From Bifidobacterium italicum (GTDB lineage: Bacteria > Actinomycetota > Actinomycetes > Actinomycetales > Bifidobacteriaceae), in contig NZ_MVOG01000010.1 of assembly GCF_002286915.1 (NCBI RefSeq), positions 149 through 64,148 on the forward strand: DNA of 64,000 bases, read 5' to 3'. The notes under the pieces are model-generated. The model had not been told where the DNA came from. It did no database searches and saw nothing but the letters and a program-made list of their open reading frames with translations. This document shows, piece after piece, positions 1-9,054 of this stretch. The position numbers and the translations under genes are program-made. Numbering within the stretch: the stretch's first letter is position 1; every line of letters begins with the position of its first letter.

Positions 1-2589
1 GTCGCCGTTGTCGCCGTTGTCGTCATCGCCGTCGGACGGCGTGTCGACGCGTTCGAAGACGGCGTCGACGTATACGGCCTCGCCCGGCATCGTGAAGGTG
101 CCGTCGGCGGCGACGTCGACGCCGCCCTTCGTCACCTTCCAGCCGGCGAGGCGCCAGCCGGCGTCGGGGGCCGCGGTCAGCGTCACCTTCGTGCCGGGCG
201 CGACGTCGCGCGTCAGGTCGGCGCTCGCGGCACCGCCTTCACCGGCGCCGACGTGCACCGGGAACATCGTGTTCGCCACGCGCCACAGCTGGGTGCCGTA
301 GAACGGGTTGGCGGTGCCGATGAGCATGTGGTCGTCGGTGTTGACGAAGATGCGCAGGCCGTGGTTGAAGGGGTCGCCGAAGCCGTCGTCGGACACGGTC
401 GCGACGTCGACGCCGCCGTCAGCCCCCTCTGTGATCTCGAAGAGGTTGAAGCCGCGCTTCGACTTGGACAGGTACGGCAGCGACTTGAGGAAGGCCTTGA
501 GGTTGTCGACGCTGAGCAGCTTGACGAGCGTCTCGTAGACCTTCTTGAGGCTCTCCGGCATCTGCGGCACGGAGGCGAGCAGCTGCTCGGTCTCCTCGTA
601 CATCCCGGCGAAGTCCTCGGAGGCCTTCTCGTCGAGCTGCGCGCCGAGCACGGTGAGCAGGTCGTTCGCATGGAGCAGCCGCGCGGCCGATTCCTCGTCG
701 GACAGGCTCCCGGGGACGATCGATCCGTCGTTGAGGCCGTCGATGAGCGCGTTGCGCTGTTCGTCGCTCAGCGTGACCTTCGCCGCCGCCTCGTCATCGC
801 CGTCCATGTCGGCGAGCGTCGCCATGTGCAGGCGCGCGTCGGCGGCCTCGACGGCCCAGTCGACGAGGGCGTCGGCGTCGTCGGAGCGCGGACGCGCGGG
901 CACCCGCGCCGTGCCGTCGTCCTCGGCGGCGAGCGTCGCCGCGCCGGTCTTGTCGCGGTCGAGGATGAGTTCGATGAAGGTGCGCAGGTAGTGGACGGTG
1001 TTGTTCCAGTCCTTCTCGCTCATGTTGAGGACGTCGCCGTTCGTGAACTGCGCAATCGGTTCGAGCAGCGTCGTCGTGTTCATCGTCGACAGGTACATTT
1101 TGCCTTCATGCACGGTCGTCTGCCACGTGTACTGGTTCATGTGGTTGCCGTATCCGGAGCCCAGGCCGGTCGTACCGCCGTCGGGGAAGGTCCCGTTCGG
1201 GTCGCCGACGAGCATCTCGATGTCCTCATTGGCGTCCATGCGGTAGAGGTTGATCGACTGTTCGAGGTTCGTCGCCTGCGTCACGAAGTTCATGCGCAGC
1301 GCGAAGCCCTGCAGCGCGCTCGAGACGTCGTTGTAGTCGCCGATGTACAGATGGTCGTTGTAGATCTGCAGCGTGCAGGCGCCGGCGCTCACGCGGCTCT
1401 CGTCCATGCCGAAGGTGTATTTCGCGCCCTTCGTCTTGTCGCCGACGAGCGGACGCCACGTCCAGTCGGCCTTCTCGGTCGGGTCGCCGTTGTTCTCGCC
1501 GACGTAGATCGCGAAGGAGCGCACGGTGCCGGTCTGCTCGTTGCGCGTCTCGACGCTGCCGGTGCACACGACGACGTACAGCTTGCCGTTGAACTCGAGC
1601 ACCTGATAGATGCCGCCGCCTCCGTTGACGTCGGAGCGGTGGATCGCCGGCAGGCCGTCGAAGCTGTCCATGTCGGCGATGACCTTGTAGGAGCCGGGCA
1701 CCGACGGCGTCTTCGATGCGACGAGGTAGGCCGCGCCCTTGCCGTCGGCGGTCGGCTTGAGGTCGCCGGCGATGAGCGCGTCCTTGAACGAGCCGATCGC
1801 GCGCGTCGACGTGAACACGTTCTGCTTGACGAGCTCGCGGAAGCCGGCGGCGTCGACGCTGTCGTAGACCTTCGTCAGGCGGTCGCCGTCGGACGGGTCG
1901 ACCTCGTAGATACACGGGAAGCCGTTCTGCATCGCCATCGCCGTGCCGATCTCCTGGGCCGTCAGCTCGGTGTTGTTCGTGTCCATGACCATGCCCTCGA
2001 AGTACAGCTTGCCGTTCATCTTGAACGCGCTGCGGAAGGTCGGAATGACGCCTTTGCCGCCGTCGACGCCTTCGGACTGGGACATGAGGATCTTCGTCTC
2101 GCCGGTCTTCACGTTGAACTTGAACAGCACGCCGCCGGCGCTCTTGCCGTCCGGCTCGCCGAGGTACATGTTGCCGGCGTAGAGCGTCTGGATCAGCGCG
2201 GTCGCCTCCTCGACGCTCATGCCCATGTTGGCCGACAGGCTGCCTTTGAGGATCGCCTGCACGCCGAGGCCGCCGTACATCGTGCCGATGTAGACCCAGT
2301 CGCCTGCCGATTCGGCCGCGTAGCTGTAGGACTGGCCGCGGTCGCCCTGACCCTGGTCCTTGGCCGAGATCGCGCCGTTGCCGATGTAGTCGACGACGCC
2401 GTCGGCGGTCTCGAGACCGTTTTCGGGATGGCTGACCTTCTGGAAGGCCATGCCGTTGCCGGCCGTGTAGACGTTCGCGATGCGCCCGTCAAGATCGGTC
2501 TCCTGCGCGCCGGCGGGGCCGGCGAGAGCGCCGATGAGCACGGCGCATGCCGAAAGCGCGCCGATGGCGGCGCGTAGTTTGGTGGTCAT
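1..2589 (-). CDS. Secreted surface protein with C-terminal InlB-like repeat (3' end outside the window)
   Basis: An open frame of 863 codons starts at ATG 2589 and runs off the left edge, so the C-terminus is missing. The first 30 or so residues are a signal peptide: basic start MTTKLRAA, a hydrophobic core, and a cleavage-like AGA/QE. The body is rich in Gly, Asn and aromatic residues with recurring YIGT, LYIGD and FNGKLYVVV-type strands, which suggests a beta-propeller-like fold, but I do not recognise a named family. Around residues 790-848 (WRLAGWKVTKGG, FTMPGEAVYVDAVFE) it resembles InlB B-type/Flg_new repeats. An Asp/Asn/Gly linker (GDDDNGDNGD) then leads out of the window, as expected before more repeats or a cell-wall anchor. 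A GAGGAGAAC-like ribosome site lies just 5' of the start. The extracellular location is well supported; the function is unknown. Confidence 0.8.
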   Translation of the reverse strand, partial: MTTKLRAAIGALSACAVLIGALAGPAGAQETDLDGRIANVYTAGNGMAFQKVSHPENGLETADGVVDYIGNGAISAKDQGQGDRGQSYSYAAESAGDWVYIGTMYGGLGVQAILKGSLSANMGMSVEEATALIQTLYAGNMYLGEPDGKSAGGVLFKFNVKTGETKILMSQSEGVDGGKGVIPTFRSAFKMNGKLYFEGMVMDTNNTELTAQEIGTAMAMQNGFPCIYEVDPSDGDRLTKVYDSVDAAGFRELVKQNVFTSTRAIGSFKDALIAGDLKPTADGKGAAYLVASKTPSVPGSYKVIADMDSFDGLPAIHRSDVNGGGGIYQVLEFNGKLYVVVCTGSVETRNEQTGTVRSFAIYVGENNGDPTEKADWTWRPLVGDKTKGAKYTFGMDESRVSAGACTLQIYNDHLYIGDYNDVSSALQGFALRMNFVTQATNLEQSINLYRMDANEDIEMLVGDPNGTFPDGGTTGLGSGYGNHMNQYTWQTTVHEGKMYLSTMNTTTLLEPIAQFTNGDVLNMSEKDWNNTVHYLRTFIELILDRDKTGAATLAAEDDGTARVPARPRSDDADALVDWAVEAADARLHMATLADMDGDDEAAAKVTLSDEQRNALIDGLNDGSIVPGSLSDEESAARLLHANDLLTVLGAQLDEKASEDFAGMYEETEQLLASVPQMPESLKKVYETLVKLLSVDNLKAFLKSLPYLSKSKRGFNLFEITEGADGGVDVATVSDDGFGDPFNHGLRIFVNTDDHMLIGTANPFYGTQLWRVANTMFPVHVGAGEGGAASADLTRDVAPGTKVTLTAAPDAGWRLAGWKVTKGGVDVAADGTFTMPGEAVYVDAVFERVDTPSDGDDDNGDNGD

Positions 2590-2778
2590 TGTTCTCCTCA
2601 GGGATGGTTCCGGTGGGGTGCAAAGGCCAGACATTGTGCTGACGGCGAACAAGCTTAGCATGCCGGAAGGCCCCGGCAGGCCGTTTGCGCGCGACGTTTG
2701 CACCCATGCCACGCAACGTGTCCCCGGCGCCACGGCATGTGGCCGATGCATAGCTGTGCGGACATGCCGCGATATGCG

Positions 2779-2816
2779 AAACGGGGAGGCGGACCCGAAG
2801 GTCCGTCTCCCCGTTT
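2779..2816 (-). terminator. Hairpin terminator downstream of the amylopullulanase gene
   Basis: A 17-bp stem (AAACGGGGAG.. pairing with ..CTCCCCGTTT, one G-U pair) with a CGAA-type loop lies 53 nt past the stop of the amylopullulanase gene. A T-rich tail is weak, so it may work in part as a transcript-stabilising hairpin. Confidence 0.6.
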
Positions 2817-2868
2817 CCGGTCGGCGCGGCGCCGTTCAGCCGGACGGCGTCACGTCAGCGTCCGCCGT

Positions 2869-5800
2869 TCAGTGCGAGCGGCGTTCGCGGTTCGCCACGA
2901 GCAGCACGGCGGCGGCGATGATCGCGACCGCGGCGACGACGATGACGATGGCGACCGAGGAACCGGTCGAGGCCATGTCGCTCACCGCGCCGGCGGCGTT
3001 CGACGCGCCGTCGGAGCCGGTGTCCACATGGTCGTTCGCACCCGGCTGGCCCGGCTGGCCCGGGTTGGCCGGCTGGTCCGGGTTGGTCGGGTCGTCCGGC
3101 TCGACCGGATCGACGAGCGCCGACTCCGGACCGAGCACGAGCGCGCTGCCGGCCGGCACGACGACCGCGTCGCCGTCACGGACGGCGATCTTCGCTCCGG
3201 CGACCGACGCGTCGACGCCCTGCACGGCCTCGTCGGCCTGCGCCGCGGCCTCGGGGGCGTGGCGGTAGGTGCGGCCGTTCGAGACGAGCACGCCGTAGTC
3301 GCCCGCGGTGACTCCCGGCAGCGAGACCGCGTCGGCGTTGTTGTTGAGCGCGACGACGTAGGTGCCACTGTCATCGGAGATCTCGTAGGCCACGACGCCG
3401 TCGGCGGACTTGAGGACCTTCGAGTTCTTGCCGATCGCGTCGTAGTCGCCGATGCGGAACGCGGCCGTCTTCTTGCGCAGCGCGATGAGGTCGGCCACAT
3501 ACTGGGCGTTGTCGCCGTAGGCGGCGTCGTTCAGGCGGTCCCAGTCGAGCGCGTTCTTCGTGGCGGCGTTCTTGTAGCTGTTGCCGTCGCCGTCCTTCGA
3601 ACGCAGGAACTCCTGTCCGAGCTGGATCTCGGAGATGCCGTTGGCGAGGAAGACCGACGAGTTCGCGAGCTTCGAGGCGGCCACCTTCTGCGCGACTTGG
3701 CCCTCGTCGAGTTCGCCGTCGGTCTTGGCGCCGAACATCGAGACGTTGAGCTTGTCGTTGAGCGTCAGGTTGTCGTGGATCTCGACGTAGTTGACGATCT
3801 GGTTCGCGTTGTCGTACTTGACGTTGGCGTTGCCGTTCGTGCAGTACGCGCCGTCGAACTCGTCGCCGTTGCGGCAGCCGAGCATGTTGTTGAGGATCAG
3901 CTGCTCGGTGTCGGCCTTGCCGGTCGCGAAACCGGTGTCCTCGTCGGAGAACACGGAGCCCTTGAGCCCGTCGCGGATCGAGTCGTTGAAGAACGCGACC
4001 GTCGAGTTGTGGGTGTCGAGCTCGTAGGCGTTCGGCTGGATCGACATGAGGGACTTGTCCATCGTCGTGTTCATGTCCCAGCCCTCGCCGACGATGACGA
4101 TCGACGGGTCGATCGCGTCGAGCGCGGCGCGCACGGCCTTCATCGTCTCGAGGTCATGCAGGCCCATGAGGTCGAAGCGGAAGCCGTCCATGTTGTATTC
4201 CTTCGCCCAGTAGGTGACGGAATCGACGATGTACTTGCGCATCATCGCACGTTCGGACGCCGTGTCGTTGCCGCAGCCGGAGTTGGAGACGAGCGAGCCG
4301 TTCTGGTAGCGGAAGTAGTATCCCGGCACCGTCAGGTTGAACGGGTTCGTGTTGACGTCGCCGACGTGGTTGTAGACGACGTCCATGATCACGCGAAGGC
4401 CGTTCCTGTGCAGCCCGTTGACCATCTCCTTGGCTTCGACGATGCGCGCCTTCGGATCGGCCGCGTTCGACGAGTAGGAGCCTTCCGGAACGTTGTAGTT
4501 CTCCGGATCGTAGCCCCAGTTGTAGTTGTTGTCGTCGGTCGGCTTCGTCTCGTCGACGCTCAGGTAGTCGTACATCGGCTGGATCTGCACATGCGTGACG
4601 CCGAGTTCCTTGAGGTAGTCGACGCCGGTCGCCTTGCCCTCGGAGTTCTTCGTGCCGTTCTCGATCATGCCGAGGTACTTGCCGCGGTTGGCTTCCGAGA
4701 CGCCGGAGTTGGCGTTGCTCGAGAAGTCGTGCACATGGGTCTCGGCGATGACCGCGTCCGTGTTCTTCGAGAACGGGGCCATGCGGTCGGAGCCTTCAAC
4801 CGTCGTCTGCTCGTCGGACAGGACGACGGAGCGGCGGCCGTTGACGACCGATGCGCGCGCGTACGGATCCGGCGAGTCGTTCTTCGTGCCGTCGGCGAAG
4901 GAGACGCGGTAGACGTAGGCGGTGCCCGGCGCGACCGTCTCGGTCGCGGACCACACGCCCTTGGCGCCGCGCTTCATCGCGACCGTCTTGTCCTCGGGCG
5001 CGTCGGCGGTGTCGGAGGCCTTGAACGTGACGAGCTCGACCTTCGCCGCGGTCGGCGCCCACAACTTGAACGTGGAGCCGTCCTTGCCCCAGGTCGCGCC
5101 GAGATCGTCGCCGTCGTAGGCGTATTCCTTGTCGAATGCGTCGGTGCGCACGACGGATCCGGCGACGGCGTCGGCGGAGCCGAAGCCTTCGATCGTCACC
5201 GTGTACTTCGCGGTCAGGTCGAGGTCGTCCTTGAGCGTGACCGTGACGACGGTGCCGTCGGTCTTCACGTCGGCGATCGCGAGCTTGTTGCCGTCGGCGT
5301 CGGTCACCTTGACGTCCGACGCCTTGACGTCGGCCGGCTTCGTGAGCTTCGCGTCGATCGCGTTGTTCTGCGCGATCTCGGCCGTGGAGATGCGGGCGCC
5401 GAGCGCCGGACGCGCCGTGTAGACGGTCGGGTCGTCCTGCATGAGCCACACCTCGGCCTTCGCGGTGCCGTCGTTGCTGAAGACGAGCGCGTCGGCGCTC
5501 ATCTTGATGTCGCCGTCAGAGCCGTCCTTCTTCTTCCACTCGTCGACGCCGTAGCGGCGCAGCAGGCCGAAGTCGGAGTCACCGTTCGAAGCCTGGTAGG
5601 TGTAGTTGGAGAAGGAGGCCGTGGCCAGCTCGCCCCAGTCGTCATGGCTCGTGAACTTCGCGGCGAAGCCGTTGCTGTTCGAGTTCCACATCCACAGATC
5701 CCACTGCGGGACCTTCGTGTCGGCGTCGGCGGCGTCGAAGTACAGGCCGTCGTTGCGCATGTAGTGGACGGTCACGTCGACCTTGTCCGCCTTGCACTTG

Positions 5801-8067
5801 TAGTCGGCGGGAGCCTCGGTGAGCGTCGCGTTTGCGTCGCCGGTGCCGTCGACCCACACCTCGACGGTGCCGGTCTTGCTCACGGTGACGCTGCGGTCGC
5901 CGCCGAACTTGTTCCAGTCCTCGGTCGTGATGATGAAGCCGAGGTCCTCGAACTTGCCGTCGAAGGTGAGGTCCGCGACCTTGCCGTAGCAATCCTCGCC
6001 GGTGAACGGATGGTTCACGGCCGTCATGTCGGCGCCGGCGGTGTCCTTGCCCCAGACGTAGACGCCGCGGTTCGCGGTGGCCTCATCGGCCGCCGGCTTG
6101 TAGTGCACGACGAGACGGGTCTGCGCGCCGATCGCCTCCGGGTTGCCCACGCTGAGCGCGCCGTTCTCGACGCCGACCTGCGTGATGCCCTTGGCGATCA
6201 GGTAGTTGGAGCCGTTGTTGCTGTCCCAGTCGCTACCGCCGTCGTTGAAGCAGATCTGGTGCTCCTCGCCCTTGGTGTCGATCGTCTTCTTGTAGTAGCC
6301 CTGCGCGTCCGGTCCTTCCATCTCCTCGCCGGGGGCGGCCGTCCAGTCGCTGCCGGCGCCGTGGTGCACGAAGACCTTGTCCCACTTCTTGGTCGGCTTG
6401 TACCAGACGGTCGTCGTCTGGTCGTCCGGCTTGACGGTGGTGTCCGGGATCACGACGTCCGGGGTGCTCGGATCGACGACCACGTCGGAGGCCGGGTGCG
6501 TCGCCTTCGTGGCGCCGCCGTAGATCGCGACGGCCTGCATCGCCGGCACCGTCGTCTTGACCTTGCCGCCGGAGACGGTGACCGTCTTCGAGCAGTCCTG
6601 CACGGCGTAGACGTCGCAGTACTCGCCGTCGGGCATCGAGGTCGCGTATTCGGCCTCCTTGTCCTCGGTCGAGTTGTTGATCGCGACGAAGCCCTTGTCA
6701 CCGCGCGAGAACGCGATGTTGTTGGCGCCGTCGTCCTGCCAATCGGAGACCGACGTGCCGTCGACGTAGTTGTGGAAGGCGATCATGCCGCGCGTCGTCG
6801 TCCAACGCTGCTGGCAGTTCCAGTCGCCGTCCTTCGTCGAGCACGCCTGGTCGAAGTCGACGTCCGGCACCGAGGTCTCGGTCGCGCCAGGGGCGCCGGC
6901 GGCGTTGTCGTCGTACTTGTAGTCGGAGAGCAGACGTGGCGTGCCGTAGTCATAGGCGAGCATGAATGCGTTCGCGAGCGCGTACATCGAATCGTTCTTG
7001 TACGTGATCGCACCGTCGTTGCGAGCGGTGTCCCAGTTCGTCACGAAGACGTTCGCGTCCTTGGACGCAATCGCGTTCGGATTCGACGACAGGTCGCCGA
7101 TGCGCGTCGAGAGGTCCTTGAGTTCGGCGATCTTGCCCTTGAACTTCGCGTTGAGGTCCGACTTGTAGTCGAACTGCGTCACGGTGCCGGTCTCCAGGTA
7201 ATTGCGCGGCTGGATGCCGGGCGCTTCGCTCGCATTGCCGATGACTTCCTGGATCCAGTAGATGTCGTTGGCGTTCTTGCCGACCTTCGTGGCCATCTGG
7301 TCCTTGATGGCCTTCATGTCCTCGTTGTTGATGTGCTTGACCGCGTCCATGCGGAAGCCCTTGACGCCCATCTTGTAGAGCTTGGCGAGGTAGTCGGACT
7401 GGATGTCCTGCACCTTGGCCGACGACGTGTCGAAGTCCCACATCGAGTTCAGGCGGCCTTCCTGCACCTCCTGCTGGTTCTTGTAATCGGAGACGCTTGC
7501 GCCGTTGTTGTAGTCATGGAAGTCGGCGGCGGTCACACCTTGCGGATATTGGCCGTTTTCGCCGGTGAAGCCCGGATAGTCGCCGGTCAAGCCGTTGTAC
7601 TTTGTGCCCGCCACACCGGTCTGCTCGCCTGCAGCGACATCCAAACCGGTCGTCTGGTTGAGCACGACGTCGGCGATGATGCCGACGCCCGCCGCGTCGC
7701 AGGTCTCGATCATGTCCTGGAACTCGGCTTCGGTGCCGAGCTTCGAATCGAGCCTGTAGCTGACCGGCTGGTAGCTCGTCCACCACTGCGTGCCCTGGAT
7801 CGACTCCTGCGGCGGCGAGACCTCGACGTATTTGACGCCCTGCGGCCCGTAGGTGTTCGTGCACTCCTTCGCGATCGACTTCCAGGTCTGCTGGAACGCG
7901 ATGACCTGCACGTCGGTCGCCGCGGGAAGCGCCGTGCTTCCCGTGTCGGCAGGGGCGGCGTTGGCCGCCATCGGCACCGTGAGCAGCGCACCCGAGCAGG
8001 CCATGGCGAAGGCCACGCCCATCCCGGTCGTGCGGCGCATCGCAGTGCGGAACTGCTGATTCACCAT
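2869..8067 (-). CDS. apuB: Extracellular bifunctional amylopullulanase (alpha-amylase + type I pullulanase), cell-wall anchored
   Basis: This 1732-residue enzyme degrades starch, amylopectin and pullulan outside the cell. Residues 1-37 are a signal peptide (ANA/AP). The N-terminal GH13 alpha-amylase domain (about 45-520) has the nucleophile Asp241 in GFRMDAVKH, the acid/base Glu274 in WIQEV and Asp346 in FVTNWD. A CBM25/26-like starch-binding domain (about 551-640) follows, then two CBM41-like modules (about 650-757 and 762-880), an Ig-like linker, CBM48 (about 984-1085) and a GH13_14 pullulanase domain with YNWGYDP (1182-1188), Asp1299 in GFRFDLMG, Glu1328 in VGEGW and Asp1432 in EIHDN. A Pro/Asp/Asn linker and a C-terminal sorting-like signal follow: MASTGS, about 27 hydrophobic residues, then NRERRSH. 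Length and order match ApuB of bifidobacteria. Oddly, the amylase domain has NQ and NW where GH13 enzymes usually have NH in regions I and IV. ATG 8067 follows a GGGAA ribosome site. Confidence 0.95.
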   Translation of the reverse strand: MVNQQFRTAMRRTTGMGVAFAMACSGALLTVPMAANAAPADTGSTALPAATDVQVIAFQQTWKSIAKECTNTYGPQGVKYVEVSPPQESIQGTQWWTSYQPVSYRLDSKLGTEAEFQDMIETCDAAGVGIIADVVLNQTTGLDVAAGEQTGVAGTKYNGLTGDYPGFTGENGQYPQGVTAADFHDYNNGASVSDYKNQQEVQEGRLNSMWDFDTSSAKVQDIQSDYLAKLYKMGVKGFRMDAVKHINNEDMKAIKDQMATKVGKNANDIYWIQEVIGNASEAPGIQPRNYLETGTVTQFDYKSDLNAKFKGKIAELKDLSTRIGDLSSNPNAIASKDANVFVTNWDTARNDGAITYKNDSMYALANAFMLAYDYGTPRLLSDYKYDDNAAGAPGATETSVPDVDFDQACSTKDGDWNCQQRWTTTRGMIAFHNYVDGTSVSDWQDDGANNIAFSRGDKGFVAINNSTEDKEAEYATSMPDGEYCDVYAVQDCSKTVTVSGGKVKTTVPAMQAVAIYGGATKATHPASDVVVDPSTPDVVIPDTTVKPDDQTTTVWYKPTKKWDKVFVHHGAGSDWTAAPGEEMEGPDAQGYYKKTIDTKGEEHQICFNDGGSDWDSNNGSNYLIAKGITQVGVENGALSVGNPEAIGAQTRLVVHYKPAADEATANRGVYVWGKDTAGADMTAVNHPFTGEDCYGKVADLTFDGKFEDLGFIITTEDWNKFGGDRSVTVSKTGTVEVWVDGTGDANATLTEAPADYKCKADKVDVTVHYMRNDGLYFDAADADTKVPQWDLWMWNSNSNGFAAKFTSHDDWGELATASFSNYTYQASNGDSDFGLLRRYGVDEWKKKDGSDGDIKMSADALVFSNDGTAKAEVWLMQDDPTVYTARPALGARISTAEIAQNNAIDAKLTKPADVKASDVKVTDADGNKLAIADVKTDGTVVTVTLKDDLDLTAKYTVTIEGFGSADAVAGSVVRTDAFDKEYAYDGDDLGATWGKDGSTFKLWAPTAAKVELVTFKASDTADAPEDKTVAMKRGAKGVWSATETVAPGTAYVYRVSFADGTKNDSPDPYARASVVNGRRSVVLSDEQTTVEGSDRMAPFSKNTDAVIAETHVHDFSSNANSGVSEANRGKYLGMIENGTKNSEGKATGVDYLKELGVTHVQIQPMYDYLSVDETKPTDDNNYNWGYDPENYNVPEGSYSSNAADPKARIVEAKEMVNGLHRNGLRVIMDVVYNHVGDVNTNPFNLTVPGYYFRYQNGSLVSNSGCGNDTASERAMMRKYIVDSVTYWAKEYNMDGFRFDLMGLHDLETMKAVRAALDAIDPSIVIVGEGWDMNTTMDKSLMSIQPNAYELDTHNSTVAFFNDSIRDGLKGSVFSDEDTGFATGKADTEQLILNNMLGCRNGDEFDGAYCTNGNANVKYDNANQIVNYVEIHDNLTLNDKLNVSMFGAKTDGELDEGQVAQKVAASKLANSSVFLANGISEIQLGQEFLRSKDGDGNSYKNAATKNALDWDRLNDAAYGDNAQYVADLIALRKKTAAFRIGDYDAIGKNSKVLKSADGVVAYEISDDSGTYVVALNNNADAVSLPGVTAGDYGVLVSNGRTYRHAPEAAAQADEAVQGVDASVAGAKIAVRDGDAVVVPAGSALVLGPESALVDPVEPDDPTNPDQPANPGQPGQPGANDHVDTGSDGASNAAGAVSDMASTGSSVAIVIVVAAVAIIAAAVLLVANRERRSH

Positions 8068-8165
8068 ATGTTGTCATTCCCTTTTTCTCTGACCGGCCAG
8101 GTCCGCCGGCGGCATCGCGATGCCGGCCGTCTCGCCCATCCGGTTTGCCAATGTATGCAGACCCG

Positions 8166-8182
8166 CTTGCATATCATGCAAG
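8166..8182. promoter_or_regulatory. Second inverted repeat in the apuB leader
   Basis: CTTGCAT-ATC-ATGCAAG has perfect 7-bp arms around 3 nt. It lies 28 bp from the other operator-like palindrome in the untranslated leader of apuB. It could be a second repressor site or an mRNA hairpin. Confidence 0.4.
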
Positions 8183-8210
8183 GATTTCCGGGGCATTCGC
8201 CAACGAATGG

Positions 8211-8224
8211 TGCATACGTTTGCA
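8211..8224. promoter_or_regulatory. LacI-family-like operator upstream of apuB
   Basis: TGCATACGTTTGCA is a near-palindrome centred on CG, the usual form of LacI/GalR-family operators. It sits just downstream of a TATTAT -10 candidate on the minus strand (8240-8245), where a bound repressor would block transcription. MalR-like repressors control starch genes in bifidobacteria, but the regulator is not in this window. Confidence 0.5.
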
Positions 8225-8239
8225 GCGAAATCATCCCTC

Positions 8240-8245
8240 ATAATA
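8240..8245 (-). promoter_or_regulatory. Candidate -10 box for apuB
   Basis: On the minus strand this reads TATTAT, about 170 nt before the apuB start and immediately before the TGCA-type operators. A TGGATT candidate -35 lies 17 bp upstream but is a poor match, so only the -10 and its placement support the call. Confidence 0.35.
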
Positions 8246-8422
8246 CCTCAGCTGTGAGCAAAAATCCACCGGAACGCGCGTGCGTGGACGATGCACGTCC
8301 CCCTTTCCCCTCCCCCACCACCTTGCTGGGGCCTCTTCAGCCATCGTCGCCCCATGCGGCAGCCAACCCGGAGTCACTTCGGAAACCGCCGATGGCATCC
8401 GTATCTGTGGGACGACGAAAAA

Positions 8423-8462
8423 CGTCCGGGTCCCGCAATCCTCTTGGATTATTGCGGGACCC
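8423..8462 (-). terminator. Intrinsic terminator of the aro operon (after aroQ)
   Basis: A perfect 12-bp stem, GGGTCCCGCAAT with ATTGCGGGACCC (8428-8439 and 8451-8462), is followed on the minus strand by GGACGTTTTTC, giving a five-T run. It lies 61 nt after the aroQ stop codon. Confidence 0.85.
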
Positions 8463-8522
8463 CGACGTCGTCCGCCGCGATATACGCGGACTTCAGGAAA
8501 TGCACTCCGGCTTCGAACGCGT

Positions 8523-8990
8523 TCAACCCTTCGTCAGTTCGGCGACGGCCTCGAGCGCGAGCTTGTAGCCGAGGAAGCCGAGGCCGGTGATCGTGCCGGT
8601 GGCGACCGGGCTGATCACTGAACGCTTGCGGAACTCGTCGCGCGCCGCCGGGTTCGAGATGTGCACCTCGATAAGCGGCATGTCCGCATCGAGCACCATG
8701 TGCGCCGCGTCGGCGAGCGCATACGAATAATGCGTGAACGCCGCCGGGTTCATGACGACCGCCTTCTGCCGCTCGGCGGCCTCGTGCATCCACTGCACCA
8801 TCTGCGCCTCGTCGTCGGTCTGCCGCACGTCCACGTCGAGCCCGAGGGACTCGCCCCACTGCGTGCACAGCCTGCGCAGCTGCTCGAGGTCCTGCCTGCC
8901 GTACACGTCCGGCTGGCGCACCCCGAGGCGACCGAGGTTCGGCCCGTTCACGACGATCACGTTGACCGGCTCATTTTCGGCCATATCCAC
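8523..8990 (-). CDS. aroQ: 3-dehydroquinate dehydratase, type II
   Basis: This cytoplasmic enzyme converts 3-dehydroquinate to 3-dehydroshikimate, the third step of the shikimate pathway. The 155 residues match the small type II class. The N-terminal VVNGPNLGRLGVRQPDVYG holds the catalytic Arg/Tyr lid, MNPAAFTHYSYALADA the central strand-helix, and PLIEVHISNPAARDEFRKRS the catalytic His region. The gene is last in the aroC-aroKB-aroQ series, 64 nt after aroKB, and is followed by a strong terminator. The start is ambiguous. GTG 8990 lies 5 nt after AAGGA, while ATG 8984 lies 5 nt after GGAG; the longer form is given. Confidence 0.95.
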   Translation of the reverse strand: MDMAENEPVNVIVVNGPNLGRLGVRQPDVYGRQDLEQLRRLCTQWGESLGLDVDVRQTDDEAQMVQWMHEAAERQKAVVMNPAAFTHYSYALADAAHMVLDADMPLIEVHISNPAARDEFRKRSVISPVATGTITGLGFLGYKLALEAVAELTKG

Positions 8991-9054
8991 TCCATTCCTT
9001 GGAAAACGTTGTCAGCCCCATGATAGTGCGCGATGGTGCCGGGCGCCGTGCGCG

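Larger units (their letters stand above)
8068..8522. other. Intergenic region between apuB and aroQ
   Basis: It holds the apuB promoter/operator region (about 8160-8270) and the aroQ terminator (8428-8462). The remaining 8275-8425 contains overlapping open frames without a ribosome site or recognisable product, and I see no gene there. Confidence 0.6.

Noticed and set aside
253..2577. 774-codon open frame on the plus strand
   Set aside because: It is the reverse of the secreted-protein gene; composition is Val/Arg/Asp-rich as expected of antisense frames in GC-rich DNA, and no ribosome site or family match is seen.
2698..8568. 1956-codon plus-strand open frame opposite apuB
   Set aside because: Antisense shadow of the amylopullulanase gene, with low-complexity Val/Arg/Asp/His translation.
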